From CAWARU01 sp963784575 (lineage in GTDB: Bacteria > Pseudomonadota > Gammaproteobacteria > UBA6186 > Azoamicaceae): a stretch of DNA of 64,000 bases. Below, piece by piece: positions 18,314 to 26,387 of this stretch. The notes beneath the pieces are model-generated. The model was not told where the DNA came from, made no database searches, and saw only the letters and a program-made list of their open reading frames with translations. The position numbers and the translations under genes are program-made. Location of the stretch: the NCBI GenBank assembly GCA_963784575.1, contig CAWARU010000001.1, positions 3,534,001 to 3,598,000 on the forward strand, written 5' to 3'. Every line of letters begins with the position of its first letter. Position 1 is the first letter of the stretch.

Positions 18314-18361
18314 CTTATCAGAAGGCCCAGGCCTTCTGATAAGCGCATTATGGGGTTTTTT
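18314..18361 (+). terminator. Hairpin terminator after the histone-like gene
   Basis: A perfect 14-bp stem (CTTATCAGAAGGCC with its complement, 18314-18343) has only a two-base loop. A T-run follows 12 bases later at 18356-18361, further away than in a classical intrinsic terminator. Confidence 0.65.
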
Positions 18362-18387
18362 GTTATTTGGCTAAAAATAATATATAA

Positions 18388-19032
18388 ATGATAATCCTCG
18401 CAATTGATACTTCCACAGATGCTTGCTCTGCAGCACTATTCATTAGCACCGATGGCACCAAAAGCAACAACTCCAAAACTATTGAGAGATTTGAATTGGC
18501 ACCCAGGGCACACACCCACCTCATCTTGCCAATGATTGATGAATTATTAAAGGAAGCAGGTTTAAAACTGCAAGACGTAGATGCCTTTGCCTTTGGCCAA
18601 GGCCCCGGCAGCTTTACCGGCGTTAGAATTGCAGCCAGCATCATTCAAGGTTTGAGTTTTGGGGTAGCTAAACCTGTCATCCCCATTTCAACATTGCGTG
18701 CCATTGCACAAGGAGCATATCGAGAATCCGGAATCACGCAATGCTTTGCCTGGCTTGATGCACGTTTAGAACAGATCTATTGGGGTCTATTTAAGCTCGA
18801 TAGCCATAATATTATGCAAGCCGTGACAAAGGAAGGTGTTGAATCCGAAAATTTAATAGAATTGCCTGAAGGATTTAGAGCAGAAGATTGGCCAAAAATC
18901 AGCAATTATCCGAGAGCGGCGGATATTGCACACATCGCTGCAGCCTTGTATCAATCAGGCCACCTCTTAAAACCGGAAGATGCGCAGCCAGTCTATTTGC
19001 GAGACGAAGTTGTTAAGAAAAAAAAGGAATGA
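18388..19032 (+). CDS. tsaB: tRNA threonylcarbamoyladenosine biosynthesis protein TsaB
   Basis: A 214-residue ASKHA-fold protein, partner of TsaD and TsaE in making t6A37 in tRNA. Motifs: MIILAIDTSTDACSAAL at the N-terminus, RAHTHLILPMIDELL, and the signature AFGQGPGSFTGVRIAASIIQG near residues 70-90. A short Asn/Ser/Lys-rich insertion (GTKSNNSKTIE) sits in the second beta-hairpin. No clear Shine-Dalgarno is seen; the terminator-like hairpin separates it from the histone-like gene. It is convergent with the Sel1-repeat gene. Confidence 0.93.
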   Translation: MIILAIDTSTDACSAALFISTDGTKSNNSKTIERFELAPRAHTHLILPMIDELLKEAGLKLQDVDAFAFGQGPGSFTGVRIAASIIQGLSFGVAKPVIPISTLRAIAQGAYRESGITQCFAWLDARLEQIYWGLFKLDSHNIMQAVTKEGVESENLIELPEGFRAEDWPKISNYPRAADIAHIAAALYQSGHLLKPEDAQPVYLRDEVVKKKKE

Positions 19033-19055
19033 TCTATTCTTTAAGTTACTCTTTT

Positions 19056-20540
19056 TCAAACAATTTTCCAGTGGCGCTTAGGCGCAGGAATATTCGGTTC
19101 AAATGCATACTGCACTACCAGGGATTGCAAGGATCCATTTAAAGAGCATGATGCGGGAAACCCTTCTTTGACTTTCAACTCAAAAGCTCTGAGAGTGGAA
19201 AACTTCTCCAATTTATAGTGTACATGTGTTTTGTCAGTATCAGAAATTTCGTAGAGTTTCTCTTTTGGATCCCATTTTTTGTTAATCAGTTCTTCCAAGA
19301 CTTTTAATTGTTCATAGAATTCTAATGCTTTGAATAAGTTTATTTCATACCCAAGTGCGCCCCATTCATAACAGTAAGCGACAAGTTTGATGGCTTCTTT
19401 TTTAAAGCGTAAAACTCTAAGCAAAGCCGTTTCGTCTTCTGTTTTTAAATCTATTGCAATCTCTTTTGCTCTTTCAAGTTCAATTTTAAATTTTTCCATT
19501 TCATCTTTATCAATTTCGCTGTCCGTCATCTGACAATTATAATAAAAATCCCAAAAGCGGCCATCGAGCTCTCTTAAAGCTACACTATAATATTCTCGCG
19601 CCTTTTTTAAATCTTGGGAAATTCCAATACCAAATTGGCAGCAAAACCCTAACATTCCATTATTATTTTGTTTAGAATATTGTGTGAATGCTTCCGAAAT
19701 GCCAAAATCAGGTTTCTCCTCTCTATATATAAAAGGTCGCCCTACGAATTCATGACCCATTTTTTGTAGTTTGGCTTTTAAGTACCCTACACAAATCCTT
19801 TTTTCTTGTAATTCTCGATGCCTCATAAAATAAAAACTAATAAAGCCCTGTTCAATGCCCTGCAAATCTGTGCATTGAGTTGACTGAATGTAAAGATCAA
19901 ATGCTCTATATTCATCTACATTCACTACCTTTCCAACTGTATACTGAAAAGCGAGATTTATAAGGGAATTTGGATGGCGCTGATCGACACCGGAAAGCAA
20001 GTAATAAATTGTGTCTTCTATATTTTCGATATTAGCAGCTAGATTATTCATACCCGGAGCATATTTTTGTTGTGCAGATAATTGAAAGAGCAGAATAGCT
20101 TGTGCCTTATCTTTATGAACTCCAATCCCCTGCAAATAACTATAGCCAAGATATGATTGTGAATGAGGTGAATTCTTTTTAGCACCAAATTTTAATAATT
20201 CTACTGCAGTTTCTGGATTCTTCGCGACAACTATACCTTCATGATGACAAATTCCAAGTAACCATATCGCAATCAGAACATCAGATTCTGAATATTGCGG
20301 TGGCAGAGATGAATGGGGTGTATAAATGGGCAGCATACTCGCATCAGAAATGTCTTTTAAGGGTTCATAAACAGACACCATTTGCCATAAACGTTTGATT
20401 TCATCCTTGACTTGTTCTTCTGTAGCAGATTCAGCTGTAAAGATCTTCAATATCTCTATCATAATAGAGTTTTTATCTTTTTTTTCTAATTGCTTTAATT
20501 CAAATATAAGTCTACTTCTCAATTTTGCTTCTAATTTCAT
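19056..20540 (-). CDS. Sel1-like (TPR-type) repeat protein
   Basis: A 494-residue protein with Sel1-like repeats, clearest at residues 105-175 (GIVVAKNPETAVELLKFGAKK, then YLGYSYLQGIGVHKDKAQAI) and again around 285-320 (LGFCCQFGIGISQDLKKAREYY). The repeats build helical superhelices that mediate protein-protein contacts. There is no signal peptide. Sel1-repeat proteins in Legionella and Coxiella relatives include host-interaction factors; that role is inferred here. AGGAA precedes the ATG. The 237 bases upstream hold no gene but contain a small palindromic repeat near 20732. Confidence 0.82.
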   Translation of the reverse strand: MKLEAKLRSRLIFELKQLEKKDKNSIMIEILKIFTAESATEEQVKDEIKRLWQMVSVYEPLKDISDASMLPIYTPHSSLPPQYSESDVLIAIWLLGICHHEGIVVAKNPETAVELLKFGAKKNSPHSQSYLGYSYLQGIGVHKDKAQAILLFQLSAQQKYAPGMNNLAANIENIEDTIYYLLSGVDQRHPNSLINLAFQYTVGKVVNVDEYRAFDLYIQSTQCTDLQGIEQGFISFYFMRHRELQEKRICVGYLKAKLQKMGHEFVGRPFIYREEKPDFGISEAFTQYSKQNNNGMLGFCCQFGIGISQDLKKAREYYSVALRELDGRFWDFYYNCQMTDSEIDKDEMEKFKIELERAKEIAIDLKTEDETALLRVLRFKKEAIKLVAYCYEWGALGYEINLFKALEFYEQLKVLEELINKKWDPKEKLYEISDTDKTHVHYKLEKFSTLRAFELKVKEGFPASCSLNGSLQSLVVQYAFEPNIPAPKRHWKIV

Positions 20541-20731
20541 AAATTTATTCCTATACTAAAATACTTTGTGAGGTCATGGATCATAGTCGAGTCTGAAAAG
20601 TAGCATTAATTATTGTTAATTATCCGTATTCGTAATTTGCATAAAATATGTGCAATTCCTCACTTTTCATGATCTATCATTATGATAACATGAGTTATTA
20701 TTATTGTATACAGTTTACTACCTTATTAACC

Positions 20732-20759
20732 CTGGATTCCCGCGAAGGCGTGGATCCAG
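20732..20759. repeat. Small imperfect palindrome (REP-like)
   Basis: CTGGATTCCCGCG...GTGGATCCAG forms an imperfect GC-rich palindrome in AT-rich intergenic DNA just beyond the dapE 3' end, resembling short REP-type repeats. Confidence 0.4.
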
Positions 20760-20777
20760 TTAAATCAAATTATTGCA

Positions 20778-22052
20778 TTATAAAAGCAATTTCTCTAAAA
20801 TTCTCTCATAAATTAAGGATAAATTATCCAGATCTGCCACTCGAACACATTCATTAACTGCATGTATACTCTCATTACAAGGGCCTAATTCAATGACTTC
20901 TGTATTTGGTCCCGCAATAAATCGAGCATCTGAAGTGCCGCCATCGGTAGAATGGATTGCATCTAAGCCTGTGACTTCAGAAACAGCATCACGACATGCG
21001 GTAATTAAATGCCCTGGGGAAGTCAAAAATGGCTCGCCATAAATCTGCCATTCTATTTCATATTGCACGCCATGTTTGTCGAGCATGGCATGTACTTGCT
21101 CTTTGAGTTGTAGTGCTTTGGTTCTTGGGCTGAATCTAAAATTGAATAAGCATTCCAATATGCCGGGTATGACATTGCCAGCGCCCGTTCCTGCATTGAT
21201 ATTCGATATTTGAAAACTGGTCGCTGGAAAATCGGCATCGCCTTCATCCCAAAGTGTTTGCGACAATTCATTCAAAGGAGCGAGGGTACGGTGAATCGGG
21301 TTATCGGCATTATGAGGATAAGCTATGTGGCCTTGCTTGCCTAAGATTTTCAAACGGCCTGTCATGGAGCCTCTTCTGCCTACTTTAATCGTATCTCCGA
21401 GGGTATTGAGACTGCTAGGTTCACCTACAACACAGTAATTTAATATAACGCCCTGGGATTTTAGAAATTCCATGATCTTTTTGGTGCCAAATTGGGCTTC
21501 ACCTTCTTCATCGCTCGTGATTAAAAACGCAATGGAGGATTTGAGGCCCTGAACTGCTTTGTTCTGATTCTCATTTTTTCGTTTTCGATGCTTATTAAGA
21601 AAACGCTCGCAGGCCGTGATCATTGCAGCAATACTGCCTTTCATATCTGCGGCACCTCGCCCATAAAGATACCCATCCCTGATGGTCGGAGTAAAAGGAG
21701 GGCTTTGCCACTCATTCAAATGACCTGCCGGGACCACGTCAGTATGACCTGCAAAAGCAAAGCAGGAAGTCATTGGGGGTATGGTGGAATCTAAAGAAAT
21801 TTTATTAATATCAGAAATAGTATAGACACTTGGTGGGCTGGGGGATTCTGAAGTAGCTGAATCAGGATTGTAATTGTAATCAGGATTGTAAATGGCAATT
21901 AAATTATGTACCTTTTCAATTGGCAAATGCCAAATTGAAAATCCTAAGGCCTGTAATTCAGCTGCAATCAAAGCCTGACAACCAGCATCATCCGGGGTAA
22001 CAGAAGGTCTTTCAATCAAGGTTTTGGCGAACTTAAGTGTTTTTGATTCCAT
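20778..22052 (-). CDS. dapE: Succinyl-diaminopimelate desuccinylase
   Basis: A 424-residue M20-family zinc amidohydrolase that frees LL-diaminopimelate for lysine and peptidoglycan synthesis. Motifs: FAGHTDVVPAG with the first zinc His, YGRGAADMKGSIAAMI with the bridging Asp, FLITSDEEGEA with the catalytic Glu pair, VVGEPSS, and the C-terminal STDGGTSDARF. A Ser/Pro/Asn/Tyr-rich insertion of about 35 residues (about 55-92, including YNYNPDSATSESPSPP) lies before the first zinc motif and makes the protein longer than the usual 375 or so. It is probably cotranscribed with the unknown gene 35 bases upstream. Confidence 0.94.
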   Translation of the reverse strand: MESKTLKFAKTLIERPSVTPDDAGCQALIAAELQALGFSIWHLPIEKVHNLIAIYNPDYNYNPDSATSESPSPPSVYTISDINKISLDSTIPPMTSCFAFAGHTDVVPAGHLNEWQSPPFTPTIRDGYLYGRGAADMKGSIAAMITACERFLNKHRKRKNENQNKAVQGLKSSIAFLITSDEEGEAQFGTKKIMEFLKSQGVILNYCVVGEPSSLNTLGDTIKVGRRGSMTGRLKILGKQGHIAYPHNADNPIHRTLAPLNELSQTLWDEGDADFPATSFQISNINAGTGAGNVIPGILECLFNFRFSPRTKALQLKEQVHAMLDKHGVQYEIEWQIYGEPFLTSPGHLITACRDAVSEVTGLDAIHSTDGGTSDARFIAGPNTEVIELGPCNESIHAVNECVRVADLDNLSLIYERILEKLLL

Positions 22053-22087
22053 ACTACTTCAATTATATTCCTGATAGGAATTATTTT

Positions 22088-23080
22088 TCAACCTCCCTGT
22101 CTTGGAAGCCTCGGCCCTGGTATAGGTTCACGGAAGTCTTCTGGTTTGGGAGGGACAATCTTAGGGTTGTCTTCGGCGCGCTGTCGGTACTCTTCCATTG
22201 TCATAATCACAGGTTGAAAATTTTCACTTTCAACGGAATAATATTGGATCGCGCCCCCTTTAATGTGTACTGGCAATGCCGGATGTTCATGTAGGGCACT
22301 GTGATCTTCGGGATTCGCAATACGCGACCAAGTATCTTTGAGGGGCGTCTTACCAGGTTCTGTACCTTTTGCATAAGACACAAATACCTGAGTATCTTTT
22401 GTCACCACATAAAGACGCATGGGTTTCTGGATATCCTCGTATCTGATGACCGGCAATTCTTGCCCTTCGGGAACTCGCAATTTATGGATGCGATCATAAA
22501 TATCTTGTTCAATAGTATGCAGCTCATCGCTTGTCAAATCTCGACGTGTTCCTTCACGCTTTGCTATCTCATTTTGTGCATCAATCACAGCATGTCTGAT
22601 ACCAATTTCAGTCGCAATATCTTTAGCAATTTCTGCATTACGATGATGAAGATCGCTTAATTCTTTATCTGTTAACTCACGGCCGAGAAAATTAGTTTCT
22701 TGAATTACGTCTCGATGTTCTTGATGATATTGATCCCAAAATTCCTGAGTGGTGAATTCTCTGGGGTACTGAGTGACAGCACTTCTTTCCGCAATACCAA
22801 CATCTGTAGGAGAAATACCGACTTCCGAAAAATAATAACCTTTGGTCCAAACATCCCCCTGTCTTTGTTGAAAAACAGTGCCGGCTGGAATTGTGATAAC
22901 TTCGCAGGGCTGGGTCAAATCAATGCCGCTGATCTCATTTATTAATTGTGATTTCCTCCACGCACGTGTGCCGGGATCAGGAATTTTGTCTAAGCTTTGT
23001 TCATAAAATTTCATGGCCATCATGCGCCTCGCTACGATTTCTGGATCTGATTGGACCCAGGGCTCTTTAGGCGTACTCAT
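22088..23080 (-). CDS. Hypothetical protein, possibly ADP-ribosyltransferase-like
   Basis: A 330-residue cytoplasmic-looking protein not recognised as a named family. A segment near residues 60-115 (EVITIPAGTVFQQRQGD, then GYYFSEVGISPT) and a later one (LYVVTKDTQVFVSYAKG near 215, KGGAIQYYSVES near 285) resemble in layout the compact ADP-ribosyltransferase-type toxin domains, which have a start strand, an S-T-like strand and a Gly/Gln-rich final strand. The middle (about 120-200) is helical and highly charged. The C-terminus is Pro-rich. GAGGA precedes the ATG. It is directly upstream of dapE in the same direction, so it may share that transcript. The toxin-like reading is weak and based only on motif layout. 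Confidence 0.6.
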   Translation of the reverse strand: MSTPKEPWVQSDPEIVARRMMAMKFYEQSLDKIPDPGTRAWRKSQLINEISGIDLTQPCEVITIPAGTVFQQRQGDVWTKGYYFSEVGISPTDVGIAERSAVTQYPREFTTQEFWDQYHQEHRDVIQETNFLGRELTDKELSDLHHRNAEIAKDIATEIGIRHAVIDAQNEIAKREGTRRDLTSDELHTIEQDIYDRIHKLRVPEGQELPVIRYEDIQKPMRLYVVTKDTQVFVSYAKGTEPGKTPLKDTWSRIANPEDHSALHEHPALPVHIKGGAIQYYSVESENFQPVIMTMEEYRQRAEDNPKIVPPKPEDFREPIPGPRLPRQGG

Positions 23081-23307
23081 AGAGTTTAGTCCTCATTTTG
23101 TATTATATTATGTACACATTATTCTTATAGCTTTGACTGTTTTTGAAATAAAAAGTTTAGGCGTATAATACTTTTTACAAAAAAATTATAAAAATTATAA
23201 AAAATAAATCAGTGTATATGATAAGACTAAAGTTTTAAATCCATCGGCCGACAACAATATCGAACAACTAATTATTCTTTATAATTCTTTATCGAGGAGA
23301 CTGTACT

Positions 23308-24228
23308 ATGCCAGAAAAATCAAAAGGTGAAGATATTGCAACCCAGAAAGCGCGCCTAAAATCGCAAATGAAGGAAAAATTTAAAGAATTAGCTAAACTC
23401 GATCGGCAAGATGCCAAGACTTTTGCTACCTCATTAGATAATGAGCTGCCAGCAGAAGCACGTGCTGATACTACTGATAGAATGGCTAAAATGTCTGGTG
23501 CAGGTGGCAGATTGGCTGGCATGAATCTAGAATCTAGTGATATATTTTCACATTTGCATGACAGAGCTGAAGCCGAACATCGTGCAGATGCTGAAGAAGA
23601 AGCAAGAGCACAGGCAGCTAACAGAGCTGCACGTGGCGGTGGCACTCCTAAAGTTCTGGCACCGAAAAGAGGAAAATTGAATATGGCGGCTTTTGAAAAG
23701 AGGTTGGTGGGAAGGCAGGCCGATGTCGATGAAACCCCAAGTTCTCCCAAAGCTCCTGAATCGCCCAGATCTCCTAAAGAGGTTGAGGCAGAGGCAACAA
23801 GAGAAGCTCGTGAAACTCAGAAAACAACCTTGAAAACCGACATCAGAAAAATGTTTAAAGAATTAGCTAAAATCGATCGAAAGGATGCCAAAGTTTTTTC
23901 TGCTTCACTTCCAAATGAGTTGCCAGTTGAAGCACGGTCTGCAACTGCAGGCAGAATGGCCAAACTATCAACCGGAGCAGCGGGTCTTTTGGCTGGCATG
24001 GATCTATCACAGAGTGGTATCTTTGCTAAAAGACAAAAGGGTGTTGAAGCAGAACAACGTGCAGATCGTGAAGCAGAAAGAAAAGAACAGCAGTCTCAAA
24101 GAGGTGTAGGATCTGGTAAAAAACTGAACAAGTCGGTTTTCGCAGCTCTTGAAAGGAAGATGAGAGGAGAGGCCGATGCCGATACCGATAAAACTCCATC
24201 ATCCCCTAAAAAACGTGGACCTGGATAA
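23308..24228 (+). CDS. Hypothetical protein with two tandem homologous modules
   Basis: A 306-residue hydrophilic protein built from two copies of one module of about 140-150 residues. Copy one has KEKFKELAKLDRQDAKTFAT, NELPAEAR and RLAGMNLESSDIF. Copy two has RKMFKELAKIDRKDAKVFSA, NELPVEAR and LLAGMDLSQSGIF. Each module is followed by an alanine/glutamate-rich helix with ADxEAE-type residues, a KLN(M/K)xxFxxLERK segment and a Pro/Ser-rich DETPSSPK or DKTPSSPK end. There is no signal peptide or membrane segment. GAGGAG lies nine bases before the ATG. It may be a lineage-specific secreted protein or effector; no function can be assigned. Confidence 0.75.
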   Translation: MPEKSKGEDIATQKARLKSQMKEKFKELAKLDRQDAKTFATSLDNELPAEARADTTDRMAKMSGAGGRLAGMNLESSDIFSHLHDRAEAEHRADAEEEARAQAANRAARGGGTPKVLAPKRGKLNMAAFEKRLVGRQADVDETPSSPKAPESPRSPKEVEAEATREARETQKTTLKTDIRKMFKELAKIDRKDAKVFSASLPNELPVEARSATAGRMAKLSTGAAGLLAGMDLSQSGIFAKRQKGVEAEQRADREAERKEQQSQRGVGSGKKLNKSVFAALERKMRGEADADTDKTPSSPKKRGPG

Positions 24229-24277
24229 TTTTGTGATAGTGATAGAGAGAGTGTGTTCTGAATAGCGGAGCCCTCCA

Positions 24278-24300
24278 GGCGAGCGCCATGGATGGCGCGA
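24278..24300 (-). repeat. Dispersed GC-rich repeat, copy A
   Basis: Read on the minus strand this is TCGCGCCATCCATGGCGCTC plus GCC, a small palindrome. It matches 55563-55585 on the plus strand with two differences. It lies between the 3' ends of two convergent genes. Confidence 0.55.
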
Positions 24301-24347
24301 GTCAATTGTCAACAGGCCCTAATATTTCAATTAATTAGAAATACTTT

Positions 24348-25292
24348 TCAAACCCGAAGCAATTCATTCAAACTTGTTTTAGATCGTGTTTTTTCATCCA
24401 CTTGCTTCACAATCACCGCGCAGTTCAAACTATATTTCCCATCTTCACTCGGCAAACTTCCTGGCACAACAACGCTGCCCGCAGGTACTCGCCCATAAAT
24501 AATTTCACCGGTTTCGCGATTATATATGCGAGTGCTTTGTCCAATAAATACACCCATTGAGATGACAGATCCGCGCTCCACAATCACACCCTCAACAATT
24601 TCAGAACGTGCACCAATGAAGCAATTATCTTCGATGATGGTGGGGCTGGCTTGCAAAGGTTCCAGCACGCCGCCAATGCCAACGCCTCCCGATAAATGCA
24701 CATTTTTTCCAATTTGCGCACAAGACCCAACCGTTGCCCAAGTATCTACCATGGTGCCAGCATCCACAAAAGATCCAATGTTAATAAAACTTGGCATAAT
24801 AATGGTGCCAGCCCCTAAGTAAGCGCCGCGTCGAACTGCGGCAGGAGGTACTATTCGAGTTTTAAGACTGACAAATTCTGAGTCTTGAAAATTATGATCA
24901 AATCGCAGTGGGACTTTGTCATAAAACTTAGTAAAACCTGCATCAATGACCGTACTCGGGTGCAAGCGAAAATACAGCAGAACAGCTTTCTTAATCCATG
25001 TATTTACGGTCCAGGGGGAAGCTGGTACTGGGGAGGTTGATACTGAAGAAGATGGCGCTGTGGTATTTGCCACTGCAGAAGTTGGTTCTGCAACTCGATA
25101 ACGGCCGGATTCTAAACCCGATAATACTTCTTCCAATGCCGCTTTGATCTCTTTATTAGGACTCGACTGATCTAATTCTTTTTGATCAAAAGCAGCTTCA
25201 ATAATCCTTTGTAATTGAGTATCTTTTGATTGAGATTGAGTTCCCGACTGTGAATTTGATGAATTTGATTGAGAAATTGGTGATTCAGACAT
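24348..25292 (-). CDS. dapD: 2,3,4,5-tetrahydropyridine-2,6-dicarboxylate N-succinyltransferase
   Basis: A 314-residue left-handed beta-helix acyltransferase, the succinylation step of the lysine/diaminopimelate pathway and the partner step of dapE. Conserved blocks: FYDKVPLRFD, VPPAAVRRGAYLG, the hexapeptide-repeat core GTMVDTWATVGSCAQIGKN with HLSGGVGIGGVLEPLQA, and YGRVPAGSVVVPGSLPS. It is about 40 residues longer than E. coli DapD. There is a Ser/Gln-rich N-terminal extension (about residues 1-25) and an Ala/Ser/Pro/Thr linker (about 70-95, PTSAVANTTAPSSS) inserted between the N-terminal helical domain and the core. GGAGGA precedes the ATG. Confidence 0.95.
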   Translation of the reverse strand: MSESPISQSNSSNSQSGTQSQSKDTQLQRIIEAAFDQKELDQSSPNKEIKAALEEVLSGLESGRYRVAEPTSAVANTTAPSSSVSTSPVPASPWTVNTWIKKAVLLYFRLHPSTVIDAGFTKFYDKVPLRFDHNFQDSEFVSLKTRIVPPAAVRRGAYLGAGTIIMPSFINIGSFVDAGTMVDTWATVGSCAQIGKNVHLSGGVGIGGVLEPLQASPTIIEDNCFIGARSEIVEGVIVERGSVISMGVFIGQSTRIYNRETGEIIYGRVPAGSVVVPGSLPSEDGKYSLNCAVIVKQVDEKTRSKTSLNELLRV

Positions 25293-25445
25293 TTTTTTCC
25301 TCCGAGATCGCTGCTACAATAAATACCCAGTTCAATTATACTAAGCCGTATACTACAAGTAAAAGCTATAGATTGGGTATCATAGGTATCAAATATTATA
25401 GGTTTAAATGTTTAAAAGCTTTCATTATCTTAATAAGGGATTCAA

Positions 25446-26387
25446 GTGAGTAAACTCATACAGTCTAATTTAATGAAATTCATGTCAACAAAAGTGATCC
25501 AGTGCATCTCTGGCAAATACAGACCCTATCTTCTGGCTGCGCTTGGCATTTGCTGTGCCTTATTGCTTGCAAAACAACTGCATCATTGGTTTGCAAATAA
25601 AACCCCGCAACCAGAACTCAAAACCGTACAAGTAGTCAGCGTCAAAGAAGCAGAAATGCCATCTGTAATCGAAACGGTTGGATCCTTAACCAGCCCCAAA
25701 GAAGTGACCATCAAAGCCATGGTTGCGAGCAAAATAAATAAAATATTAGTGGAGTCGGGCAGTTTTGTAAAAGCGGGAACAGAGTTAGTATCCTTAGTGG
25801 GTGGTGCAGAAGTCAGAGCACCCTTTGATGGTTATTTAGATGATTGGCAAGTCAAAGCAGGGGATTATATCAATGCCGGTGAAAAGCTGGTGCATTTTGT
25901 GAATTCTGATGTCTTGTCTATCACTTATCGTGTACCGGAACATTTTGGTCCCTTGTTGGACTTAGGACAAACCGTGCAAATTGCAGTACGCGCATTTCCA
26001 AACAAAGAATTTACTGGCAAGGTTTCCTTCGTCTCTCCTGTGGTGGATAAAAAAACCGGCACTATTTTAGTTCGAGCAGAAATAGACAATTTAGATCAAA
26101 ATCTCTGGTCTGGAATGTCTGCAAGAGCAAGGCATATCTTAGAGATTAAGCCCAAGGCTTTGGTAGTGCCTGAATCCGCTTTAAGTTTAGATCTGGAAGG
26201 CTATAATCTTTTAATCGCAGCAGGCGGTGTGTTGAAAAAACAAACTGTCACGGTTGGGGAAAGAATCAAGGGCCGGGCGCATATATTATCCGGTGTCACT
26301 CTAGGAGATGCGGTAGTGATTACAAAAACCTATGAATTGAAGGAAGGCGTACCCGTCAAACCAGAAGAGTGGCAGGGTGACTGGTAA
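25446..26387 (+). CDS. RND efflux periplasmic adaptor subunit (membrane fusion protein)
   Basis: A 313-residue membrane fusion protein. A signal-anchor region (YLLAALGICCALLLAKQL) is followed by a lipoyl/barrel-sandwich half (TIKAMVASKINKILVESGSF). The coiled hairpin is nearly absent: only VKAGTELVSLVGG lies between the halves, then VRAPFDGYLDDWQVKAGDYI. The beta-barrel domain (PNKEFTGKVSFVSPVVDKKT) follows. The hairpin-less form resembles the VexA/MexH-like and CusB-short groups. The start is GTG after AAGGGA. The stop overlaps the pump-gene start by one base, so translation is coupled. It connects the inner-membrane pump to an outer-membrane channel that is not encoded here. Confidence 0.9.
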   Translation: MSKLIQSNLMKFMSTKVIQCISGKYRPYLLAALGICCALLLAKQLHHWFANKTPQPELKTVQVVSVKEAEMPSVIETVGSLTSPKEVTIKAMVASKINKILVESGSFVKAGTELVSLVGGAEVRAPFDGYLDDWQVKAGDYINAGEKLVHFVNSDVLSITYRVPEHFGPLLDLGQTVQIAVRAFPNKEFTGKVSFVSPVVDKKTGTILVRAEIDNLDQNLWSGMSARARHILEIKPKALVVPESALSLDLEGYNLLIAAGGVLKKQTVTVGERIKGRAHILSGVTLGDAVVITKTYELKEGVPVKPEEWQGDW

